From: Rhodococcus sp. P1Y
Lineage (GTDB): Bacteria; Actinomycetota; Actinomycetes; Mycobacteriales; Mycobacteriaceae
DNA length: 64,000 bases
Direction: 5' to 3'
Assembly: GCF_003641205.1 (NCBI RefSeq)
Contig: NZ_CP032762.1
Location: 3,782,001-3,846,000, forward strand
A model generated the notes under the pieces. It was not told where the DNA came from, did not search any database, and saw nothing but the letters and a program-made list of their open reading frames with translations. Shown here piece by piece: positions 40,027 to 48,242 of the stretch. Position numbers and translations under genes: made by a program. Position 1 is the first letter of the stretch, and each line of letters opens with the position of its first letter.

Positions 40027-40500
40027 TCAGCCATCCGTTGCCTTGAAATCGTCCGGCGATACCGACTCGAGAAACTCCTTGAACTTCTCGACCTCGTCCT
40101 CGCGCTCATCGGGCATGAGCAGGCCCGCTTCGGCCAACACCGGCTCCTCGGCGATGATCGGCACGCCTGCGCGCAGAGCGATGGCGACCGAATCCGACGG
40201 CCGCGCGGACACCCTGATGTCCTTGTCGAAAACCAAGTCTGCGTAGAAGGTGCCTTCTTGGAGATCCACGATGCGCACCTCCTTGAGTCGGTGCCCCAGC
40301 GCACTGATCAATTCCTTGATCAGGTCGTGAGTCAGTGGACGCGCTGGCTGCACTCCCTGTTGCTCGAGTGCGATGGCTGCCGCCTCGGTTTGCCCTATCC
40401 AGATCGGAAGGTATCTTTCGCCGTCCGTTTCGCGTAGCAACAGCACCGGTTGGTTCTGTGGCTGCTCGACGCGAATGCCGACTACACGCATTTCACCCAT
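40027..40500 (-). CDS. Bifunctional nuclease-family protein (DUF151)
   Basis: A 157-residue protein of the BFN/DUF151 family. MGEMRVVGIRVE at the start, LPIWIGQTEAAAIALEQQG near 32, RPLTHDLIKELI near 53, FYADLVF near 84 and ARPSDSVAIALRAGVPI near 99 match the family. The Thermotoga and plant members have RNase/DNase activity. It sits between two MerR genes as in Rv1828-Rv1829-Rv1830. ATG at 40500 has GGGAGG upstream; in-frame codons before it have no family match. Confidence 0.9.
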   Translation of the reverse strand: MGEMRVVGIRVEQPQNQPVLLLRETDGERYLPIWIGQTEAAAIALEQQGVQPARPLTHDLIKELISALGHRLKEVRIVDLQEGTFYADLVFDKDIRVSARPSDSVAIALRAGVPIIAEEPVLAEAGLLMPDEREDEVEKFKEFLESVSPDDFKATDG

Positions 40501-40620
40501 GGTGACTGCCTCCCACATGCGTTGAGAATCGGGCCGCAGGTCCGAGTTGACTCGACTGTCGACAATTCTATTGGAATGGGCGTGCTCGGTGGAATTGCCG
40601 TGCGGCGACTCCACATACGA

Positions 40621-41358
40621 TCACCGGTCCAGCGCGCCGCGCACTGCCGCTTTCACCAGGCAGGTGTGCAGTGTCAGAGACAGAGCGGCAAGTTCGCGAA
40701 TCATTTCCTCTGCGCGATCGCGTGCACCGGCGTCACGCCCCTTGGCCACCGGTCCCGCGATCTGAGCGACGAGTCCTGCCTCACGGTCCGCGGCCAACTT
40801 GAACGCGCGTAGATGCCGGACTTCGAGGCCGAACTGCGACATCGCGTGCGCAGTCCTCGCCAATACGACAGATCCTTCGTCGTAGAACCCCGCCTGCCCC
40901 GGAACGATCAAACCGGCCCGGAGTAGTTCCGTCATGAACGAATCATCGATACCAGCGCGGTCGACGAGATCGGACCGGCTTATTCGAACCTCACGGTCGG
41001 CCAGGAACTCCTCCGGGGACACCTCTCCAGGTGCGACCGACAACGTTCGCGGCTTGCGTGGGGTCGGATCGGCGCTCTCGACGCGAGCGACGCCGCTGTC
41101 GATTGCTTCCAGCTGTTCTTTGATCACCTTCAACGGAAGGTACTGATCTCGCTGAGCAGTAAGGACGTAACGGAGCCGTTCGCAGTCGGAGACCGAGAAA
41201 CGCCGGTAGCCCGACGGAGTCCGCTCCGGCGAGATCAGACCCTCGGCTTCGAGAAATCGGATCTTGGAGATCGTGACGTCGGGAAAGTCGGGCCGAAGCC
41301 GATCCAGGACGGAGCCTATCGACATCCCCCCGGGAGACTGCTGCCCGACGGCGGTCAC
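40621..41358 (-). CDS. ftsR: MerR-family regulator FtsR-like (Rv1828-like)
   Basis: A 245-residue protein. Unlike most MerR proteins, its helix-turn-helix is preceded by MSIGSVLDRLRPDFPDVTIS, then KIRFLEAEGLISPERTPSGYRRFS and a second, C-terminal winged-helix-like region near 115-165 (ISRSDLVDRAGIDDSFMTELLRAGLI). This layout fits the actinobacterial FtsR/Rv1828 group, where FtsR activates ftsZ in Corynebacterium. GTG at 41358 overlaps the garA stop (GTGA). The symbol is assigned by family, not by experiment. Confidence 0.85.
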   Translation of the reverse strand: MTAVGQQSPGGMSIGSVLDRLRPDFPDVTISKIRFLEAEGLISPERTPSGYRRFSVSDCERLRYVLTAQRDQYLPLKVIKEQLEAIDSGVARVESADPTPRKPRTLSVAPGEVSPEEFLADREVRISRSDLVDRAGIDDSFMTELLRAGLIVPGQAGFYDEGSVVLARTAHAMSQFGLEVRHLRAFKLAADREAGLVAQIAGPVAKGRDAGARDRAEEMIRELAALSLTLHTCLVKAAVRGALDR

Positions 41359-41852
41359 TGGCTGCCTGCACCCGCAGACGACTCGCCGACCTGCGAGCCT
41401 GCGCCGCCGCGTGGGCCGGTCAGGAAAACGAGCCGGAACTTACCGATCTGCACCTCGTCACCGTTGGCGAGCACAGCCGAATCGACGGGCTCACGGTTGA
41501 CGTAGGTGCCGTTGAGGCTTCCGACGTCGACTACCTGGAACTGATCTTCTTCTTGGCGGAACTCTGCGTGACGACGACTCACTGTCACGTCGTCGAGAAA
41601 AATATCGCTGTCCGGGTGACGGCCCGCCGAGGTGGTCGGCTGATCGAGAAGGAATCGAGATCCCGCGTTGGGACCCCGCTTCACCACGAGAAGCGCCGAC
41701 CCGACGGGCAAGCCTTCCACGCCCGACACCGGAGCCTCGGAGGACTGACTCGTCGCCGAGTTGTCCAGCTCCTGGAGGAAGTCCGCGCGAAATACCGAAG
41801 TGGTTTCCGCAGGCGACTCTCCGTAGATGCCGTCGTTGTCGTTCTCGCTCAC
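41355..41852 (-). CDS. garA: FHA-domain metabolic switch protein GarA/OdhI
   Basis: A 165-residue regulator of 2-oxoglutarate dehydrogenase and glutamate dehydrogenase/synthase. The N-terminal phosphorylation motif ETTSVFRADFLQELD places Thr17 and Thr18 as targets of PknB/PknG-type kinases. The FHA domain (about 55-145) has GRHPDSD, SRRHAEF and LNGTYVN. When phosphorylated, the tail binds its own FHA domain and frees the target enzymes. It starts an operon with the FtsR-like gene. The C-terminus carries an extra Gly/Ser-rich tail of about 20 residues. Confidence 0.95.
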   Translation of the reverse strand: MSENDNDGIYGESPAETTSVFRADFLQELDNSATSQSSEAPVSGVEGLPVGSALLVVKRGPNAGSRFLLDQPTTSAGRHPDSDIFLDDVTVSRRHAEFRQEEDQFQVVDVGSLNGTYVNREPVDSAVLANGDEVQIGKFRLVFLTGPRGGAGSQVGESSAGAGSQ

Positions 41853-42051
41853 CGTTTCTCCTTCTCAGTCCGATCGCCCGGGCTTGATACCACCCGTGTT
41901 ACGCGGTGTTCGACTTGCACGTTCTCATTGTTCATGCGGACCATGCGCCACATCGCAGATGTGAACGCCTACGGCGGTAACTGTCTCATCAACGACCGTA
42001 CCTTGCGCACGGACGCGCGTGTAGACGGTTCCCCGCTGTGCGTGGGTGAAG

Positions 42052-42474
42052 TTACCCGGCCGTAATTCCAGCATATCCGGCGGCGTCGAGCATCTGCCCC
42101 AACGACTCGTCCAACGACTCCGACGACGAGACCTCCAACTCGACGAGCCACCCGTCCGAGTACGGACCCGAGTTCACCTTTTCGGGCGAGGCATCGAGTT
42201 CCACGTTGACTGCAATGACTTTCGCAGTCAACGGCGCGAACACGTCGGAGACGCTTTTAGTTGATTCGACCTCACCCAGGGACGACCCTGCGGTCACTTC
42301 GTCACCCACCGCCGGAAGCTGCACGAACACGACGTCACCCAGCTGCCCCTGTGCGAAATCGGTGATGCCGATACGGACGGTGGTCGGCCCGAGTCGCTGC
42401 ACCCATTCATGCTCGGGCGTGTACAGCAGGTCGCCCGAGGGCTCGATGTCGCTCAATTCGACTGTCCTCTCCAT
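42052..42474 (-). CDS. gcvH: Glycine cleavage system H protein
   Basis: A 140-residue lipoyl carrier shuttling the aminomethyl group from GcvP to GcvT. LLYTPEHEWVQ near 16-26, IGITDFAQGQLGDVVFVQLP near 35-54 and the lipoylation site Lys73 in GEVESTKSVSD are visible, followed by VNSGPYSDGWLVELE. ATG at 42474 follows GGAAGAG. It lies 29 bases after the DUF881 gene and about 200 bases before garA. Confidence 0.96.
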   Translation of the reverse strand: MERTVELSDIEPSGDLLYTPEHEWVQRLGPTTVRIGITDFAQGQLGDVVFVQLPAVGDEVTAGSSLGEVESTKSVSDVFAPLTAKVIAVNVELDASPEKVNSGPYSDGWLVELEVSSSESLDESLGQMLDAAGYAGITAG

Positions 42475-42503
42475 GGTGGCAGCTCTTCCGCGCGCGGGCA
42501 GAG

Positions 42504-43238
42504 CTAGTTTCCGGGCTGAGAGTATTGAGGGGAGGATTGATCTCGCAAGGTGGACACCTCGACCTGCGCCGACTCGGACACTTCGCACAGTCCGCCGAAG
42601 CGCGCGACTGTGTCGATCACGCCTCCTGGTATGTCGAGTGCCGCAGCGAGTGTCGGCGGGTCGCCGATCGCGGTGAAGACGAACGGAGCATCCAATTCGA
42701 CGCCGTCGACGATCACTGATCCAGCCGAGCCTGCAATCCACGACTCGACACCGATCCGCACCGACGCCCCGCCGTCAGCCGAGACTTCGATCGCTTCGGC
42801 GCCGGCTGCTCGCAATTCCGCAAGGGTGTCGAGTAGAACCTCGGATCCGACACCAGTTCGCGGATCGCTCACGGTCACCACCACTCCTGGTCCTGTCGCG
42901 GCGACCGTGCCTACCTGAATGGCCAACGACTCGACTCGCCTCCGCGCTTCGACGAGAACACCGTCCGACCCACCGTCGGTTCGTGCCAGTGACTCGAGGG
43001 TGTCCTCCAACTCCGCAATCTCGTCGCGCAACGAGGCCTCCCTCCGCCCGACATTGTCGAGAACGACCAGAAGGTCTGCCGGCCGAGCCGCATCGAGTGC
43101 GTCACCACTGTCGCCACCACGAACCTGAACGACTGTCCCGAACCCGAGCAACGCCATCAGGATCACGGTGGAGACGCCGAAAACAACAGTCCTCGGGCGT
43201 GGTCCACCGCGGACTCGGTGCCTGGCAGCGTTGGACAT
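42504..43238 (-). CDS. DUF881 membrane protein (Rv1825-like)
   Basis: About 244 residues: one N-terminal membrane helix (TVVFGVSTVILMALLGFG), a coiled-coil near 55-95 and a DUF881 domain with TGPGVVVTVSDP near 112 and SADGGASVRIGVESWIAG near 155. DUF881 proteins are extracytoplasmic and in M. tuberculosis are suggested to act in cell-division or envelope complexes with the small basic protein. ATG at 43238 follows GTGAGG; GTG at 43250 overlapping the previous stop is the alternative. Confidence 0.85.
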   Translation of the reverse strand: MSNAARHRVRGGPRPRTVVFGVSTVILMALLGFGTVVQVRGGDSGDALDAARPADLLVVLDNVGRREASLRDEIAELEDTLESLARTDGGSDGVLVEARRRVESLAIQVGTVAATGPGVVVTVSDPRTGVGSEVLLDTLAELRAAGAEAIEVSADGGASVRIGVESWIAGSAGSVIVDGVELDAPFVFTAIGDPPTLAAALDIPGGVIDTVARFGGLCEVSESAQVEVSTLRDQSSPQYSQPGN

Positions 43239-43246
43239 GGCCGGCC

Positions 43247-43672
43247 TCACGCTCCGAACAAGCGACGTCTGAGGGCCGCCGCATTGCCGAAGATCCTGAT
43301 ACCCAGTACCACCACGATGGCGGTCGAAAGTTGTGTGCCCACGCCGAGTTGATCGCCCAACCAGACGATCAGGGCCGCGACGAGGACATTGAAGACGAAG
43401 GACACTACAAAGACCTTGGAATCGAATATGTCGTCGAGGAAGGCGCGGAGACCGCCGAACACGGCATCGAGAGCCGCAACCACTGCTATCGGCAAGTAAG
43501 GTGCGACACTGACGGGCACCTCGGGTCCCGAAACCGAACCGAAAACGGTCCCCGCAGCCAGTGCGATTGCCGCGAGAAGCACGAGCCCTCTGCCTCGACG
43601 TGCGGGCGGCTTCGATGCGGCGTGGATTTCGATGTCGCCATCGGAATTGCGATCTTGACCGTCTCCCGTCAC
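43247..43672 (-). CDS. sbp: Small basic family membrane protein (Sbp, DUF1290)
   Basis: A 141-residue inner-membrane protein with three or four hydrophobic segments. The core GPEVPVSVAPYLPIAVVAALDAVFGGLRAFLDDIFD-type region (PYLPIAVVAALDAVFGG) and FVFNVLVAALIVWLGDQLGVG are characteristic of the family. An extra 25-residue polar N-terminus is present. GTG at 43672 overlaps the upstream DUF881 stop as GTGA, and its stop abuts the next gene, so DUF881-sbp-DUF881 is one translationally coupled unit. Confidence 0.9.
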   Translation of the reverse strand: MTGDGQDRNSDGDIEIHAASKPPARRGRGLVLLAAIALAAGTVFGSVSGPEVPVSVAPYLPIAVVAALDAVFGGLRAFLDDIFDSKVFVVSFVFNVLVAALIVWLGDQLGVGTQLSTAIVVVLGIRIFGNAAALRRRLFGA

Positions 43673-44508
43673 GGTGCGCCCTTCCCTGCCGCAGTTCGAA
43701 CCGACCGGACAGCCGACGGCTGCATCTCGATCGTGTCCTCGGCTGTGACGTCGAAACCGATGCCGTAGAGCTGCTCGAGGCCGCTCATGCGTAGGTACGC
43801 GTCACTGACCGAGAATTGCGCTTGCATACGGTTCGACGGTCCGATTGCGGAGACGGAGTAGGGCGAGAACACAGGTCGATTGTCGACCAACATCGCTCCG
43901 CCGGCCTGGCGGATCGTCACCCCAGGTCCGATCCGCACGTCGTCGACGGACACCGCCTCGGCGCCGCTCACCCACAACGAATTGACGACGACTTGCATGT
44001 CTCGGTCCAGCACCGCGGCATTGGCCGATCCACGCGTTCTGTCCGTCACATCGGACAAGTCCGGGAGTGTCGGTGGCTCGGAGACCGTGACCACGATGCC
44101 GGGTCCGCGCACGCTCCGCGCTCCCGCGGCGAGTTCCAGTCGATTCAGGTCGGCCAACAGTGACGCTCCCCCTGCATCGTTCTGTAGGGCACCCGCTCTC
44201 GCGGTCTGGATCTCGTCGATCAACAGTGCTCGGTCGGAGTCCAACTCTGCTGCTCTGCTCTCGGCGTCGCGAACTCGCGAGAGGGTGTCACTACGTAACT
44301 GCTCGTCCGACGACCGATCTGCCTGCGAGAACGCGACGCCGAAGACGCATCCGACGAGCATTGCTCCCACGACGAGCACGGCCGCTTCGCGCCTACCGGG
44401 TTCCCTCGGATCGCTCGCTGCTGCTGCCTCATACCCTGGATCCAGATGATCGGTCATCAGCGCCCGCAGCAACGATGGAACTGGATTTCGGACGACCGGC
44501 TCACCCAT
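43669..44508 (-). CDS. DUF881 membrane protein (Rv1823-like)
   Basis: About 279 residues. Cytoplasmic N-terminus, single membrane helix (AAVLVVGAMLVGCVFGVAF, around residue 43), coiled-coil to about 110, and a DUF881 domain containing RGPGIVVTVSEPP and GAEAVSVDDVRIGPG. It is a diverged relative of the protein two genes downstream. The start is uncertain: ATGs at 44541, 44526 and 44508 are in frame; 44508 gives only a short overlap with the pgsA-like gene and the best upstream GGTGGG. Confidence 0.82.
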   Translation of the reverse strand: MGEPVVRNPVPSLLRALMTDHLDPGYEAAAASDPREPGRREAAVLVVGAMLVGCVFGVAFSQADRSSDEQLRSDTLSRVRDAESRAAELDSDRALLIDEIQTARAGALQNDAGGASLLADLNRLELAAGARSVRGPGIVVTVSEPPTLPDLSDVTDRTRGSANAAVLDRDMQVVVNSLWVSGAEAVSVDDVRIGPGVTIRQAGGAMLVDNRPVFSPYSVSAIGPSNRMQAQFSVSDAYLRMSGLEQLYGIGFDVTAEDTIEMQPSAVRSVRTAAGKGAP

Positions 44509-45235
44509 CGGCGCGACCCACCGCATCCTGCCTGGGAACATGACGGGCGACGAGAACGGCCTTGTACGAGTACAAAGCGCCGGTCCACACGTAGAGTGCG
44601 GTTCCCCAGATCAGAAGGGCATATCCGAGTGGCGATGCAACGGCTGCGACACTGGATGTTCCGGTCGACGCCAAGAGAACCGGGAGCGCAATCATGATGA
44701 CGAACGTCGCCGCTTTTCCTAGATATATCACTTCGGGGGGCGGGAGACCGCGTCTGCGGTAGACGAGCATCGTCCCTGCCAGCAGAACATCCCGTGCGAC
44801 AAGCACGACTGCCACCCACCAGGGGATGATCCCGCGAACGACGAACGCCGCCAGAGTCGACAGCACCGACAAGCGGTCGACGAGAGGGTCCAGCAGAGCG
44901 CCCAGTCTCGACGTCTGGCCCAGCACCCGTGCGAGCTTGCCGTCCAGCCAATCGGTCGCGCCGCTCGCCAGAAGCACGGCGAGGGCCAAACCATCGGCTC
45001 TCGGGCCCAGCAGTAGATACAGAAAGAGCGGGATCAACAGCAGCCGAACGACGCTGAGCATGTTGGGCACGGTGAGAATTCGGTCGCTGACCGTGTCCGA
45101 TGGTGCAGGGTCCGACAGTGCAGGGTCCGACGCTGCTGGATTCAATACAGCAGAGTGGCTCGGAACATTCTCGCGGGGGGCTTTGTCGCGGGAGGCCTTG
45201 CGGTTCGGTGCGTCACCGGCATCGTGGTCGATCAT
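44501..45235 (-). CDS. pgsA2: CDP-alcohol phosphatidyltransferase (PgsA2-like)
   Basis: A 244-residue membrane enzyme transferring a phosphatidyl group from CDP-diacylglycerol to an alcohol. The signature D-G-x2-A-R-x8-G-x3-D-x3-D is intact (LDGKLAR then GALLDPLVDR near 97-118), with four or more further membrane segments. The first 50 residues are a polar Asp/Ser-Pro-rich extension with repeated DPALSDPAPSD-like units. It matches the position of Rv1822 and is often annotated as PG-phosphate or cardiolipin synthase; the acceptor alcohol is not certain. ATG at 45235 follows GAGGTG. Confidence 0.85.
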   Translation of the reverse strand: MIDHDAGDAPNRKASRDKAPRENVPSHSAVLNPAASDPALSDPAPSDTVSDRILTVPNMLSVVRLLLIPLFLYLLLGPRADGLALAVLLASGATDWLDGKLARVLGQTSRLGALLDPLVDRLSVLSTLAAFVVRGIIPWWVAVVLVARDVLLAGTMLVYRRRGLPPPEVIYLGKAATFVIMIALPVLLASTGTSSVAAVASPLGYALLIWGTALYVWTGALYSYKAVLVARHVPRQDAVGRADG

Positions 45236-45290
45236 GGTTGGCACCTCGATTCGCTCGTGAGCACTGATTCGACGCCGGCAATCGGTGCGC

Positions 45291-45911
45291 TCAACGCCAC
45301 GCGAATACCGGCTGTTCGAAGTGTGCCACGCGCGTATGACGTCCGTGGAGTACCACTTCGCGAAACTGATGCACGATCGCTCCGGTGGGAGCGTGGACCA
45401 GTGAATCCCGAAACGGCCACTGTACGACCGGGCGCGGCGACTCCGCGATGGCCACGAACCGTGCATCGGTATCGAGCTCGGCCGCCGCCACCTCGAACAC
45501 GATGTCGACCTCGCCGACACTCGGTGCGACCATATCGAGCCGGTCTCCAACCCAGACGACGAACGGCGTGATGGTGTAACCCGAACGTGTCGGGTAATCG
45601 TCGAGGCGGCCGATGATCTCGGATTCGACGACGCGAAGCCCTAGCTCTTCGCGGAGCTCTCGTACGCAGGCCTCCTCGGCGCTCTCTCCCGGATCGATGC
45701 GTCCGCCGGGGAGAGCGAACTGGCCAGGATGCGCACGCATTCGATCCAACCGCTTGGTCAACAGCATTCGTCGGTCGAACTCTCGCCCACCTATTGCAAT
45801 CGCAACTGCCGCGGCACTGGTGTTGCCGACTTCGCATCGACGCGGACGGAATTGCTGGAGTGCAGCCGCGATCTCCGCGCGCTCGAGCCGCAGGTCGGGG
45901 TCGGCTGTCAT
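45291..45911 (-). CDS. Nudix hydrolase, CoA-pyrophosphatase type
   Basis: A 206-residue Nudix enzyme. The Nudix box GGRIDPGESAEEACVRELREELG near 85-107 is complete (shown as GGRIDPGES...RELREELG). LLTKRLDRMRAHPGQFALPG immediately before it is the UPF0035 motif of CoA diphosphatases such as NudL/PCD1, suggesting cleavage of CoA to phosphopantetheine and 3',5'-ADP. ATG at 45911 is the usual start; upstream in-frame codons lie over the next gene. It is followed by pgsA2 after 55 bases. Confidence 0.85.
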   Translation of the reverse strand: MTADPDLRLERAEIAAALQQFRPRRCEVGNTSAAAVAIAIGGREFDRRMLLTKRLDRMRAHPGQFALPGGRIDPGESAEEACVRELREELGLRVVESEIIGRLDDYPTRSGYTITPFVVWVGDRLDMVAPSVGEVDIVFEVAAAELDTDARFVAIAESPRPVVQWPFRDSLVHAPTGAIVHQFREVVLHGRHTRVAHFEQPVFAWR

Positions 45912-45939
45912 GGGTACGAGTGTATGAAGGGCGATTGCT

Positions 45940-46347
45940 TCACGACGACGCCGAGAGGACGACGACAGGGATGATGCGCGTCGTCTTCCTTTCGTAGTCG
46001 GCGAAGCCCGCGTACAGATCCGCCTGCTTTCGATACAGTGCATCGCGCGCGTCTCCGGTGACTTCCTCGGCGGCAACAGAGATCGTGTCGTCACCGACCT
46101 CGATGGTTGCGCCGGGGTTCGCTTTGAGGTTGTGGTACCACGCCGGGTTCGTGTCCGACCCGGCCTTCGATGCGAAGATCACATAGTTGTCCCCGTCGGG
46201 AAGGTACATCAGTGGGCTGATGCGCTGCTTGCCCGATTTTGCTCCGGTCGTGTGCAACAGCAGCAAGGGTGCGCCCTCGAACGGTCCACCCACCTTGCCG
46301 TGGTTGGCACGGAACTCCGCGATGACCTGCTCGTTGAAATCCGCCAC
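45940..46347 (-). CDS. Ddn-like deazaflavin (F420)-dependent nitroreductase family protein
   Basis: A 135-residue split-barrel protein. LLLLHTTGAKSGKQRISPLMY near 28-48, DGDNYVIFASKAG near 51 and NPAWYHNLKANP near 67 are the standard Ddn/FDOR-A sequence, binding the cofactor F420 phosphates and aromatic ring. Such enzymes reduce quinones, nitroimidazoles or other hydrophobic substrates. GTG at 46347 follows AGGAG with six bases spacing. Confidence 0.9.
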   Translation of the reverse strand: MADFNEQVIAEFRANHGKVGGPFEGAPLLLLHTTGAKSGKQRISPLMYLPDGDNYVIFASKAGSDTNPAWYHNLKANPGATIEVGDDTISVAAEEVTGDARDALYRKQADLYAGFADYERKTTRIIPVVVLSASS

Positions 46348-46718
46348 CGGATACTCCTGACGTCGCCGTGTCACTCTCGGATGATCACCCTACCGCCGGC
46401 GCGTCGGTGTCGGAGCCGACAAGCGTGTCGACTCTTGTCCGTCCGTCACGCCTGCGTTGACTCGAGCGGTGACTGTTGCGTGATCTCGGTCGACGGGTCA
46501 TGGTGCCGACGGGTCGGTCGCTGCCGCACTGCACGAAGCTCGCTGGAACACGTGTTCACGAAAGTGCTGGCGGCCGAGCTGTTTCCGGTGTCTCGACCCG
46601 TACGTGATCAGTCTTCCGCTCCGATGTCGGCAGAATATTCGTTGCGGATCCTTGTCGAGCCCACATTGTCGGCGCGGTCGTCTAGTCTCCTATCGACGTC
46701 GACCGGAAGGTGTTGTTC
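46348..46718. other. Divergent intergenic region, 371 bases
   Basis: No gene or RNA that I can defend. The region holds one perfect 12-bp palindrome (46546-46557, listed separately) and presumably promoters for the Ddn-like gene (left) and the M4 peptidase (right). Confidence 0.5.
46546..46557. promoter_or_regulatory. 12-bp palindrome GAACACGTGTTC in divergent promoter region
   Basis: A perfect palindrome between the Ddn-like gene and the M4 peptidase. The GAAC-N4-GTTC core equals the centre of an SOS box but the flanking CG bases are missing (GGAAC...GTTCA), so LexA binding would be weak; another dimeric repressor may use it. Confidence 0.4.
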
Positions 46719-47858
46719 GTGCCCATTAGTAACAGCTCACACTCGAAGCTCGGCCGGCATGTGATCCGTCCGGTGGTACCCCCGTTCCTGTTGGAACGAA
46801 TAGCCGATCACGCCGTCACAGACGCTGGCCAGGGGGTCGCGGTCGCGCACGCGTCCTCGAGCGCTGCGCGCACGTTGGCCATCGACCGCGAACTCGTCCG
46901 TGGCCGAGTCGATGCGCCCAAAACAAGCGCTCGTGGTGCGCGGCCGGCAACAGAAAAGTCCGTCCGCTCGATCTACGATGCCGAGAATGCACCTGTTCTG
47001 CCCGGAAAGCTCGTGCGCGCGGAGGGACAATCTGCGACGGGTGACGAGTCGGTCGACGAGGCGTACGACGGGCTCGGAGTGACGTTCGAGTTCTTCCGTG
47101 ACGTGTACGGCCGCAACAGTCTCGACGGAAACGGACTTCCGCTCGAGGCGACGGTGCACTACGACCGTGATTACGACAATGCGTTCTGGGACGGCGACCG
47201 CATGGTATTCGGTGACGGTGACGGCGAGGTGTTCGGTAGGTTCACCGCATCGCTCAGTGTGATCGCCCACGAGCTGGCACACGGCTTCACCCAATACGCT
47301 TCCGGTTTGGAGTATTCGGGTCAGTCCGGAGCCTTGAACGAATCGATCTCCGACGTGTTCGGCGTTCTCGTGGAACAGTTCTCGCTTGGAGTCCACGCCC
47401 AGGACGCGACGTGGCTCGTCGGCTCGGGCTTGTTCCTTCCGGCTGTCGAAGGGCTGGCTCTGCGGTCGATGGTCAAGCCGGGAACGGCGTACGACGACGA
47501 CGTACTCGGGCGAGATCCACAGCCCGCCGATATGGACGGTTACGTCGATACCTCGGCGGACAACGGTGGGGTACACATCAATTCCGGTATCCCGAACCGC
47601 GCGTTCGCATCCGCCGCAATCGCACTCGGCGGACCGGCGTGGGACCGAGCAGGTCAGGTGTGGTTCGACGTAGCGACCGACCCGTCGTTGCCGTCCACGG
47701 TCGATTTCGAAGGTTTTGCGTTGGCGACCGTCGCCGCCGCTGCGCGCCGGTACGGCGCTGAGTCCGATGTTCGTCGTGCGGTCGCCGCAGGCTGGTCTAC
47801 CGTTGGAGTTGTGGTGGACGATCCCAAGAGTTCGGACTCGGCCACACAACGGGTATGA
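46719..47858 (+). CDS. M4-family (protealysin-like) neutral metallopeptidase
   Basis: A 379-residue thermolysin-fold peptidase without a signal peptide. Residues 15-30 (HVIRPVVPPFLLERIA) resemble the short protealysin propeptide with its PP-x-x-L motif. The zinc site is VIAHELAHGFTQ near 184-195 with the third ligand Glu in ALNESISDVFG near 207-217; the stabilising HINSGIPNRAF (catalytic His) is near 290. GTG at 46719 sits eight bases after GGAAGG; an earlier GTG overlaps the Shine-Dalgarno. A putative emfourin inhibitor gene follows 80 bases downstream. Confidence 0.9.
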   Translation: MPISNSSHSKLGRHVIRPVVPPFLLERIADHAVTDAGQGVAVAHASSSAARTLAIDRELVRGRVDAPKTSARGARPATEKSVRSIYDAENAPVLPGKLVRAEGQSATGDESVDEAYDGLGVTFEFFRDVYGRNSLDGNGLPLEATVHYDRDYDNAFWDGDRMVFGDGDGEVFGRFTASLSVIAHELAHGFTQYASGLEYSGQSGALNESISDVFGVLVEQFSLGVHAQDATWLVGSGLFLPAVEGLALRSMVKPGTAYDDDVLGRDPQPADMDGYVDTSADNGGVHINSGIPNRAFASAAIALGGPAWDRAGQVWFDVATDPSLPSTVDFEGFALATVAAAARRYGAESDVRRAVAAGWSTVGVVVDDPKSSDSATQRV

Positions 47859-47938
47859 CTGCGCGAAAGGCTGTGGCTGCGCAGCGGCAGTGACCATGAG
47901 GGTGTGAGCCCCACTTTCACGAGACGCGAGGACGCGAG

Positions 47939-48235
47939 ATGTTCATCGAGGTGGTCAGAGTGGGCGGAGTGGCGGGTGCCACGAAACGCGCCCAGGTCGA
48001 CACGGACGCGATCGACGACGAGGACTCGGTTCGGCAGTGGCAGGAACTCGTCGACCAGGCCAGGCCACTTCTACTGTCCCATCGGGATGTCCCGCCGACT
48101 CCGGCTCGGGAGCGCGACACATTCGTGTGGACGGTGTCCGTCGACGACACGACATGTCAATTCGGTGATTCGTCGATCACGGGAGCACTGCGGGACCTCG
48201 CGCAACGCACGTTGCGCGAGGGCCGTAGACCCTGA
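47939..48235 (+). CDS. Emfourin-like protealysin inhibitor
   Basis: A 98-residue protein. Starting MFIEVVRVGGVAG, it has a cystatin-like arrangement with WQELVDQARPLL near 34-45, DTFVWTVSVDD near 60-70 and a C-terminal helix ALRDLAQRTLREG. Sequence pattern, length and position after a protealysin-type gene fit the emfourin family, first described in Serratia as a slow-binding inhibitor of protealysin. It would protect the cytoplasm from the leaderless peptidase. The 80-base gap has no terminator. It converges on the ctpC-like gene with seven bases between. Confidence 0.75.
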   Translation: MFIEVVRVGGVAGATKRAQVDTDAIDDEDSVRQWQELVDQARPLLLSHRDVPPTPARERDTFVWTVSVDDTTCQFGDSSITGALRDLAQRTLREGRRP

Positions 48236-48242
48236 GACGCGT

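Noticed and set aside
42048..42062. TTACCCGGCCGTAA as a third copy of the TACCCGCGGGTA-type site
   Set aside because: It overlaps the end of gcvH, has a different centre and no gene start follows it at suitable distance.
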